DNA of 6,046 nucleotides, taken from an uncultured Fretibacterium sp. (GTDB lineage: Bacteria > Synergistota > Synergistia > Synergistales > Aminobacteriaceae). How positions within the stretch are numbered: position 1 is the stretch's first letter; every line of letters begins with the position of its first letter. Both the position numbers and the translations under genes were made by a program. Below the pieces are notes generated by a model that was not told where the DNA came from, searched no databases, and saw only the letters and a list, made by a program, of their open reading frames with translations. Of this stretch, positions 1-4,986 are shown piece by piece. Location of the stretch: positions 1 through 6,046 of the forward strand of contig CAJPSE010000110.1 of NCBI GenBank assembly GCA_905373185.1, in the 5' to 3' direction.

Positions 1-213
1 GGTCAGCCCCAGCCCCACGAAGAACAGGGAGAACGGAAACGCCACGGAGACCGCGGCGACGGAGACGGTGCCCAGCCCCGATACGAAGTAGGTATCCACC
101 AGGTTGTACAGGGCCGTCACCAGCATGCTGACGACCATCGGCATCCCGAGCCGGAGCAGGGCCACGGTGACGTTACCCTCCCCCATCAGACGCATTCTCT
201 CGTTTTTGTCCAT
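1..213 (-). CDS. MATE family efflux transporter, N-terminal part (3' end outside window)
   Basis: This is the first 71 residues of a multidrug and toxic compound extrusion (MATE) transporter; the family normally has about 450 residues and 12 membrane helices, and exports organic cations or metabolites using a Na+ or H+ gradient. A short polar start (MDKNERMRLMGEGNVTVALL) leads into a first hydrophobic segment at about residues 21-48 with the family-typical ALYNLVDTYFVSGLG stretch, then a second at about 50-71 (VSVAAVSVAFPFSLFFVGLGL). The ATG at 213-211 is preceded by AAGGA at 228-224, ten bases upstream, which overlaps the TAA of the ABC gene before it. The 13-base gap and shared direction make it the third gene of the ABC operon. 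The substrate cannot be told from this fragment. The family call is firm; the rest of the gene runs off the left edge. Confidence 0.9.
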   Translation of the reverse strand, partial: MDKNERMRLMGEGNVTVALLRLGMPMVVSMLVTALYNLVDTYFVSGLGTVSVAAVSVAFPFSLFFVGLGLT

Positions 214-223
214 TTTCAGGTTT

Positions 224-228
224 TCCTT
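224..228 (-). promoter_or_regulatory. Ribosome binding site of the MATE gene, overlapping the upstream stop codon
   Basis: AAGGA on the minus strand lies ten bases before the MATE ATG and includes the last two bases of the TAA stop of the preceding ABC gene. Ribosomes finishing the ABC gene would therefore stop on top of this site, which suggests coupled translation. This is inferred from spacing. Confidence 0.55.
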
Positions 229-1939
229 ACTTTCTTATTTCAGCCTTCCGCCACAGCGCGGAGTAGTATCCATCCGCATCCTCCAGTAGACTCTCATGAG
301 TTCCAGCCTGGACGATGGAACCTCCGCGAAACGCCAGGATTTGATCTGCGGAGCGAACGGTGCTCAGATGATGGGCGACGACGAGGACGGTCCTGTCCAC
401 GGCAAGCTCGGAGACGGCCTCCTGGATCAGAGCCTCGTTGATGGGATCCACATTGCTGGTCATCTCGTCCAGAAGCAGGATCGGGGCATCCTTCAAAAAA
501 GCCCTGGCGATGGAGATACGTTGCTTCTGCCCCCCCGAAAGCCCCACGCCGTTCTCTCCGACAGGCGTGGCGTAGCCCTCGGGAAGGCTCATGATGAAAT
601 CGTGGATGCGCGCTCTTCTGGCAGCCTCGATGACCTCGTCCCTGGTTGCCCCGTCCTTGCCGATGCGGATGTTTCCCTCGATGCTGTCCGCGAAAAGTTG
701 TACGTTCTGCATGACGATGCTGACGGAGCCCAGAAGTTCGTCGTAGCTCATGTCCCGGATATCGACGCCCCCGATCCGTATGGCGCCTGCCGCCACATCC
801 CAAAAACGCAGCAGCAGGTGGATGGCGGTCGTCTTTCCGGAGCCGGATTCTCCGACCAGCGCCGTCATCGTGCGCTCGGGGACGGTAAAGGAGATATCCC
901 GCATGGCAAACCCGTCCCTCTCATAGGAAAAGGACACGTGGTCGAAGGAGACGTCGAAACAGCGGGGCGTCCGAGGCCGAACGGGCTCCTTCACCACAGG
1001 GGCGTCAAGCAAACTCTTGATCCGGGCGTAGCTGTCCGTAACCTTGAGGTAGTTCAGCCAGTGCGTTTCCATCGCGCCGAAGGGCTTATAGAACTCCCGC
1101 CCAACGAGGACAAAGATCAGGTAGGAGAGGACCGGCAAAGCTCCCGTCCAAACCCGGACGATCCCTCCAATTGCCATTACGAGAAAGGCCATGTCCAACA
1201 GGAAGGCGTACCGCGCCAGCATACCGGCCCGGTACCTCGACGCGCGCTCGCTGCACAGTCCGACCCCGCGGGCAGACTCGGCCAGTTCATCGTCGAGAAA
1301 CCTGTTCCCGGAAAAAGCCCTCAACAGGGGAATACCCTTGACGTACTCGACGAACAGGCTGACCATGTTGGCCAGGAGGTCTCCATTTTCCTCCTCGATC
1401 CGCCGTCCCTTTCCGAGTTCCGTCCCCAGGAGCAGGAGCGCCGCAGGCAGAGTGGACAGCATCAGAGCTCCCATGATGGGATCGAGGAGAAACAGGGGGA
1501 CGATCAGCAGGATCGACACGATGAAATCCGCCACCATCCGAGTCCATATGTGACCGACCACCATCTCCATATTGTCCACGTCCTTATGAATGATGACGCC
1601 GATCTCCCCAAGACGCTCGTTCGTGTAGAATCCCAGCGAGAAGGTCTTCAACCGTCGGACGATCCTCCTGCGGAGCTGGAGGACGACGTCGAAACCCGCG
1701 TAGTGCTTCTGCAGGTCGGCCAGGATGTTCGCTCCCCCCTTGACCAGCAGGCAGAGAAACAACAGTCCCCAGAGGGTCGGGAGCCCCGAGGCGGATCCCC
1801 CGGTGACATCAAGAAGGATCTTCAGCACAAGCAGAGACATGGCGACACCCGTCAGAGCGTAGAGCACGAATCCAGCGATGCTGAAAACGAGGAAACGCCT
1901 TCCTCCGGGTGTGAGCAGACCTAAAATTTCCGTAATCAA
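227..1939 (-). CDS. ABC transporter half-molecule, permease fused to ATPase (second of the pair)
   Basis: A 570-residue exporter-fold half-transporter in the inner membrane, expected to pair with the product of the gene just upstream. The membrane domain spans about residues 1-310, with hydrophobic segments near 16-40, 55-72, 133-172 and 240-280. The ATPase domain follows: A-loop Tyr339 (FSYERDG), Walker A GESGSGKTT at 363-371, Q-loop Gln411, signature LSGGQ at 467-471, Walker B ILLLDE ending at Glu492, and switch His523 in VAHHLST. All catalytic residues are present, so this half should be able to hydrolyse ATP. After Walker B it reads DEMTSNVD where DEATSALD is usual. Translation starts at TTG (1939-1937) with AAGGGAGG seven bases upstream, and the start overlaps the previous stop as TTGA. 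No solute-binding or siderophore-interacting domain is fused to it. The AraC neighbour makes a YbtQ/IrtB-like importer thinkable, but export is not excluded; the substrate is unknown. Confidence 0.93.
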   Translation of the reverse strand: MITEILGLLTPGGRRFLVFSIAGFVLYALTGVAMSLLVLKILLDVTGGSASGLPTLWGLLFLCLLVKGGANILADLQKHYAGFDVVLQLRRRIVRRLKTFSLGFYTNERLGEIGVIIHKDVDNMEMVVGHIWTRMVADFIVSILLIVPLFLLDPIMGALMLSTLPAALLLLGTELGKGRRIEEENGDLLANMVSLFVEYVKGIPLLRAFSGNRFLDDELAESARGVGLCSERASRYRAGMLARYAFLLDMAFLVMAIGGIVRVWTGALPVLSYLIFVLVGREFYKPFGAMETHWLNYLKVTDSYARIKSLLDAPVVKEPVRPRTPRCFDVSFDHVSFSYERDGFAMRDISFTVPERTMTALVGESGSGKTTAIHLLLRFWDVAAGAIRIGGVDIRDMSYDELLGSVSIVMQNVQLFADSIEGNIRIGKDGATRDEVIEAARRARIHDFIMSLPEGYATPVGENGVGLSGGQKQRISIARAFLKDAPILLLDEMTSNVDPINEALIQEAVSELAVDRTVLVVAHHLSTVRSADQILAFRGGSIVQAGTHESLLEDADGYYSALWRKAEIRK

Positions 1940-3669
1940 CGGACTGCCTCCCTTATCTCCCAGCTGTCCACCCTCTCCTGCTCCCGCAGCATCCTTCGGT
2001 AGAGCGGACAGTCGTCCGAGAGCATCTCGTGGGTCCCCTTGCCGACGACTTTCCCCCCGTCCATCACAACAATCTGGTCGGCATCGCGGATCGTGTACAG
2101 GTGGTGGGCGATCGTGATGACGGTCTTGTCCCGGCTCGACTCCTCCAGAGCCTCCTGGATGAGCGTTTCGTTTTCGGCGTCGACGGCGGCCGTCGCCTCA
2201 TCCAGGATCAGGATGGGGGCGTCCTTCAGGATTGTCCTGGCCAGGGCGATGCGCTGTCTCTCCCCCCCGGAGAGCTTGATGCCCGCCTCACCGACGGGCG
2301 TGGCATAGCCATCGGGAAGGCTCATGATGAAATCGTGGATGCGGGCCTTTTTCGCCGCGGCGACGATTTCGTCCCGCGTGGCGTCCGGATTGCCGATTCG
2401 GATGTTATCCTCCAGGCTCCTGTTGAACAGGAAAGCTTCCTGCTGGACAACGGCAATCATGGAGTTCAGCCCTGCCTCCTGCAGATCCGAGATGGGCACC
2501 CCGTTGACGGTGATGCTCCCGGACTGCGGCTCCCAAAATCTCATAAGCAGGTAAGCCAAGGTCGTCTTTCCGGAGCCGGATTCCCCGACCAGCGCGTTCT
2601 TGCTCCCCTTGGGGAAGGTCAGGTCAATCCCCTCCAATACCGGCCCCTTGCCGGGGTAGGAAAAACTCAGGTTTCGGACGACGATGTCCCCGCACGCAAA
2701 AGAGGCAAGGGCTTCGGTCTGTCGGGGCACTTCACGGCCAAGTATGGACCCTATCCTCGTCATCGCCTGATTGAAGACGATATTGTAGTGCTGGAAGGTC
2801 GCACTCTTGGCGATGGAGGCGGTGAAGGCCGTCCCCAGGATCACAGCAAGGATGAATCGGGAGACGGAGAGCGCTCCTGAGGAGAGAAGGGCGCTCCCGG
2901 CGATCATCACCAAAACCACCCCTCCCTCCATGAAGACATCGATGAGGGCCATGGGCACGGAGGCTCCGGCCATCGACCGTTTTACCCAATAATCGTAGTC
3001 CTGGGCCGAATCCAGGGCCTTGCGGGTCTTGGTTTCCTCCTTCGAAAAAGCCTTGATGACGGGGATCGTGGCGACGTATTCCATCAAGGTCTCCTGCATG
3101 GCTCTGAGGGAGTTGGAATAAATCCGGATGTTTCTGGCCCACGTCGGCGCGGACAGTTTTTTCGTGAGCGCCATCAGCGGCAGGGTGGAGATCATCAGGA
3201 GCGCCAGCCGCCATTCGACGAAAAGCATGGCAAGAAAGATGAGAGCGGGCAGCACCGTCGCGGACATGATCTCCGGCAGCCCATGTGCGAGAAAGACCTC
3301 GACCTGCTCCACGTCGTGCTGGATGATCCCGGCGAGGTCGCCCGTGCTGCGTTCCTGGAAGAAACCCAGAGGCAGTTTTTTCAGGTGGGCGATGATGCGC
3401 AGACGCAGGTCCGTGAGACAGCGGTATGCAGCCTCATGTGCTTTCCAGGTCGCGGTGCGGAAACAGACGGCTTTCAGGGAGAAGGCCAGAAACATCAATG
3501 CTCCGTCGGCCAGGATGAGTCCGTGGGAAAGCGTCCCGGAAAGGGCGTTCCCGATCATATGGACGACCGCTGCCTGAGGCATCAGGTCCATCAGAATCCC
3601 GAACGCGATCATGATGTTGGAAAGCCTGTTGCGGCGTTTTACCTCTCGAACCAGAAGCTGTTGATTCAA
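1936..3669 (-). CDS. ABC transporter half-molecule, permease fused to ATPase (first of the pair)
   Basis: A 577-residue half-transporter and the first gene of the leftward operon. The membrane domain (about 1-310) has hydrophobic segments near 19-40, 51-70, 133-167 and 238-285, and carries a VFLAHGLPEI stretch before the third helix that recalls the YbtP/YbtQ/IrtAB group. The ATPase domain has A-loop Tyr338, Walker A GESGSGKTT at 362-370, Q-loop Gln409-Gln410, signature LSGGE at 466-470, Walker B ILILDE ending at Glu491, and switch His522 in IAHHLYT. Both ATP sites of the presumed heterodimer look catalytically complete. The start is TTG at 3669: the same frame meets a TGA 18 bases upstream, the next Met (residue 20) has no ribosome binding site, and AAGGGGG lies nine bases before the TTG. 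Known relatives either import metal-siderophores despite their exporter shape, or export lipids, peptides and drugs. The divergent AraC gene probably regulates this gene; the substrate is unknown. Confidence 0.93.
   Translation of the reverse strand: MNQQLLVREVKRRNRLSNIMIAFGILMDLMPQAAVVHMIGNALSGTLSHGLILADGALMFLAFSLKAVCFRTATWKAHEAAYRCLTDLRLRIIAHLKKLPLGFFQERSTGDLAGIIQHDVEQVEVFLAHGLPEIMSATVLPALIFLAMLFVEWRLALLMISTLPLMALTKKLSAPTWARNIRIYSNSLRAMQETLMEYVATIPVIKAFSKEETKTRKALDSAQDYDYWVKRSMAGASVPMALIDVFMEGGVVLVMIAGSALLSSGALSVSRFILAVILGTAFTASIAKSATFQHYNIVFNQAMTRIGSILGREVPRQTEALASFACGDIVVRNLSFSYPGKGPVLEGIDLTFPKGSKNALVGESGSGKTTLAYLLMRFWEPQSGSITVNGVPISDLQEAGLNSMIAVVQQEAFLFNRSLEDNIRIGNPDATRDEIVAAAKKARIHDFIMSLPDGYATPVGEAGIKLSGGERQRIALARTILKDAPILILDEATAAVDAENETLIQEALEESSRDKTVITIAHHLYTIRDADQIVVMDGGKVVGKGTHEMLSDDCPLYRRMLREQERVDSWEIREAVR
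1947..1954 (-). promoter_or_regulatory. Ribosome binding site deciding the TTG start of the second ABC gene
   Basis: AAGGGAGG on the minus strand ends seven bases before the TTG at 1939-1937. There is no in-frame ATG until about codon 34, inside a membrane helix, so this site supports the TTG start. It lies inside the last codons of the upstream ABC gene. Confidence 0.75.
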
Positions 3670-3682
3670 CCCCTTTGTCCCC

Positions 3683-3696
3683 CTTCAACCTTGAAG
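3683..3696. repeat. Short palindrome CTTCAA-CC-TTGAAG before the first ABC gene
   Basis: Perfect 6-base arms with a 2-base spacer, placed in the presumed leader of the ABC operon just before its ribosome binding site. The loop is too short for a strong RNA hairpin, so a protein site on DNA is the likelier use if it has one. It could also be chance. Confidence 0.35.
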
Positions 3697-3709
3697 TTCG
3701 TCGTTTGCA

Positions 3710-3738
3710 ACTCTAACCCAGGCCCTCGTGAAAGGCAA
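3710..3738 (-). promoter_or_regulatory. Candidate promoter of the ABC-ABC-MATE operon
   Basis: On the minus strand, TTGCCT (3738-3733) and TAGAGT (3715-3710) are separated by 17 bases; each matches four of six consensus positions. Transcription would begin near 3703, leaving a leader of about 34 bases that contains the ribosome binding site. The weak match would suit a promoter that needs an activator. A TAATAC box (3753-3748) is a rival -10, but its nearest TTGAAA (3780-3775) is 21 bases away, which is too long for a standard promoter. Confidence 0.35.
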
Positions 3739-3744
3739 GCCAGC

Positions 3745-3757
3745 GTCGTATTACGAC
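3745..3757. promoter_or_regulatory. 13-base palindrome GTCGTA-T-TACGAC, possible operator
   Basis: The two 6-base arms are perfect inverted copies around a single T. The site lies seven bases upstream of the candidate -35 of the ABC operon, centred about 48 bases before the predicted start, a place where activators touch RNA polymerase. AraC proteins more often bind direct repeats, so a different dimeric regulator could also be the ligand. No function is shown by sequence alone. Confidence 0.45.
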
Positions 3758-3774
3758 AGTCAAAGAGACATCGC

Positions 3775-3810
3775 TTTCAAACACAGATTTTTAAGTCATT
3801 CAGTTTGAAA
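3775..3810. repeat. Inverted repeat TTTCAAAC ... GTTTGAAA with 20-base spacer
   Basis: Perfect 8-base arms at 3775-3782 and 3803-3810. The right arm contains the TTGAAA -35 box of the AraC promoter, and the left arm puts the same hexamer on the other strand facing the ABC operon. The centres are 28 bases apart, not quite three helical turns. It could be a regulator site or simply two back-to-back -35 elements. Confidence 0.45.
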
Positions 3811-3833
3811 TTTTCATGATGTCGTTGTAATAT
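3805..3833 (+). promoter_or_regulatory. Sigma-70-type promoter of the AraC-family gene
   Basis: TTGAAA (3805-3810) and TAATAT (3828-3833) are separated by exactly 17 bases, in an AT-rich stretch. Transcription would begin near 3840, about 40 bases before the ATG at 3880. This also argues against the earlier in-frame ATG at 3835, which would lie upstream of the transcript start. Confidence 0.7.
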
Positions 3834-3841
3834 CATGATGT
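3814..3841. repeat. Direct repeat TCATGATGT, two copies 19 bases apart, over the AraC promoter
   Basis: Copies lie at 3814-3822 and 3833-3841. The first sits in the promoter spacer; the second touches the last base of the -10 box and covers the predicted start. A protein bound here would block polymerase, so self-repression by the AraC protein is a fair guess. The spacing is near two helical turns, as is common for AraC-family half-sites. Confidence 0.45.
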
Positions 3842-3869
3842 TTATTAGTTATTTTGTGATACTTTCAAC

Positions 3870-3877
3870 GGAGGAGG
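3870..3877 (+). promoter_or_regulatory. Ribosome binding site deciding the AraC start
   Basis: GGAGGAGG lies just before ATG 3880, with five bases between the first GGAGG and the ATG. It could also serve ATG 3889 three codons later. It rules against the in-frame ATG at 3835, which has no such site. Confidence 0.75.
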
Positions 3878-3879
3878 AA

Positions 3880-4881
3880 ATGAGGACGATGCAGAGGAAT
3901 CCGAGTTCCGACTTCCCGTCGCGGGAAGACCTTTTGTGGCTGCCGGGAGGGCCGCAATTCATACCGGACACGGAACGCTCGACGTCATACGAGCACGTCT
4001 ATCGCATGGCGTCCGGGTACGGCGAGGGGACCCTGCGGGCCCTCGACTTCAACAACCTGTTCGCCGTCCTCACCGCGGACTTCGTCCCCAGGATGACCTT
4101 CGAGCACACCTGGAGGATTGCCCAGAAATACCTCGAGATCGGCTGCTTCGACACGGACTCCAGCTCCTACCGGGTGGGCCGACGCAGGTTCACGCGGGTA
4201 GAGCAGGGAATCATCTGCCACATCAACGACAGCCGCACCGTGTTCGTGCGCTGCGAGGCCGGCGTGCCTGCGTGCTTCACCAAGATTCGGGTCTCTGGAG
4301 AATACTTTGACGGGTTCCTGAGGGACCGTTACGGGGAGAACTACGACGAATCCCGAGATGCGGTGGACTTTTTGTCCCGCAGCCCCAACCTGCCGGAGCT
4401 GCGCTTCCTCTTCCGGCAGATTCGGGACTGCCGAGCCGAGGGAGCCGCCAAGCTCCTCTACATGGAGGGCAAGATTCTGGAGGCTCTGTCGCTGATCGCG
4501 CTGAACTTCGAGCGCCGGGCCGAGGCGCCGCACTTGGCGGTGACCTTGGACTCGCAGGACCGCAGGGGGCTGAAACGGGTCGTCGCGGCGATGGCAAAGG
4601 ACCCGGCCGCATATCCCAGCATCGGGGAGCTGGCCCGCCTCGCCCGCATGAGCGCCTCGCGTTTTCTGCTGGCCTTCCGCAAGGAGTACGGTACGACGCC
4701 CTACGGGTACCTCAAGAACCTGCGTATGAACCGGGCGCTTGCGCTGCTGCAGGAGTCCGACCTGTCGATCGGAGAGGTCGCGGCCCGGGTGGGATACGGC
4801 AATTCCGGGCACTTCGCGGGACTCTTCAAGAGGGCCTACGGCATAGGGCCGAAAGGCTATCGGACCCTGCACCGGGGGTGA
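3880..4881 (+). CDS. AraC family transcriptional regulator
   Basis: A 333-residue DNA-binding regulator. The C-terminal domain (about residues 228-331) shows the two helix-turn-helix motifs of the AraC/XylS family: the first around SIGELARLARMSASRFLLAF (247-266) followed by GTTPYGYLKNLRMNRALALL (271-290), the second around SIGEVAARVGYGNSGHFAGL (296-315) and the closing FKRAYGIGPKGYR (316-328). The N-terminal 220 residues should be the sensing and dimerisation part, but I recognise no ligand motif there. Overall size and layout resemble YbtA/PchR-type regulators, which respond to siderophores, and similar genes stand beside ABC pairs in anaerobes. The ATG at 3880 is chosen because GGAGGAGG precedes it and the promoter starts transcripts near 3840; a start at 3889 remains possible. 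It is divergent from the ABC operon and probably controls both that operon and itself. The family is certain, the signal unknown. Confidence 0.92.
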   Translation: MRTMQRNPSSDFPSREDLLWLPGGPQFIPDTERSTSYEHVYRMASGYGEGTLRALDFNNLFAVLTADFVPRMTFEHTWRIAQKYLEIGCFDTDSSSYRVGRRRFTRVEQGIICHINDSRTVFVRCEAGVPACFTKIRVSGEYFDGFLRDRYGENYDESRDAVDFLSRSPNLPELRFLFRQIRDCRAEGAAKLLYMEGKILEALSLIALNFERRAEAPHLAVTLDSQDRRGLKRVVAAMAKDPAAYPSIGELARLARMSASRFLLAFRKEYGTTPYGYLKNLRMNRALALLQESDLSIGEVAARVGYGNSGHFAGLFKRAYGIGPKGYRTLHRG

Positions 4882-4932
4882 CCGATCACCGCGGCAATCA
4901 GGTCAGGCAGAATACCATACCGGTCGTAGGCC

Positions 4933-4963
4933 GGCACAGGCTAGCCGTGCCCTGTTCTCTTTT
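4933..4963 (+). terminator. Rho-independent terminator after the AraC gene
   Basis: GGCAC, a bulged A and GG pair with CC and GTGCC around a CTAG loop (4933-4951), followed by a T-rich run TTCTCTTTT (4955-4963). It lies about 50 bases after the AraC stop. On the other strand the hairpin has no T-tract, so it should not stop the convergent NodT transcript. Confidence 0.62.
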
Positions 4964-4986
4964 GGACGACAGGTTCAATCCGCGCC

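Larger units (their letters stand above)
3670..3879. promoter_or_regulatory. Divergent control region between the ABC operon and the AraC gene
   Basis: This 210-base spacer must hold the promoters for both directions. It is clearly richer in A and T than the flanking genes, most of all from about 3775 to 3870. It contains a good rightward promoter, a weaker leftward candidate, a GTCGTA/TACGAC palindrome, a long-spaced TTTCAAAC/GTTTGAAA inverted repeat, a TCATGATGT direct repeat and a CTTCAA/TTGAAG palindrome, each listed separately. I see no tRNA, riboswitch or small reading frame with a ribosome binding site. The layout is usual for an AraC regulator controlling itself and its neighbour. Confidence 0.75.

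Noticed and set aside
296..1924. A 542-codon open frame antisense to the second ABC gene
   Set aside because: It is in exact codon register with the real gene, so its stops would appear as TTA, CTA or TCA in the sense gene, codons that are rare here. Its translation has no recognisable domain, while the sense strand has all ABC motifs.
2029..2880. A 283-codon open frame antisense to the first ABC gene
   Set aside because: Same cause: in register with the real gene and explained by avoidance of TTA/CTA/TCA codons. No family features.
3835..3879. Upstream in-frame ATG that would add 15 residues to the AraC protein
   Set aside because: No ribosome binding site precedes it, it overlaps the promoter start region, and GGAGGAGG sits before the ATG at 3880.
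3670..3879. Fur-type iron box in the control region
   Set aside because: No stretch comes close to the GATAATGATAATCATTATC pattern, so iron control by Fur cannot be claimed from the sequence.
3985..4872. A 295-codon open frame antisense to the AraC gene
   Set aside because: In codon register with the AraC gene; composition artefact. The sense frame has clear AraC helix-turn-helix motifs.
4877..4890. Hairpin GGTGA-CCGA-TCACC across the AraC stop codon as a terminator
   Set aside because: A 5-base stem with no T-tract after it; the hairpin at 4933-4951 with its T-rich tail is a better terminator.
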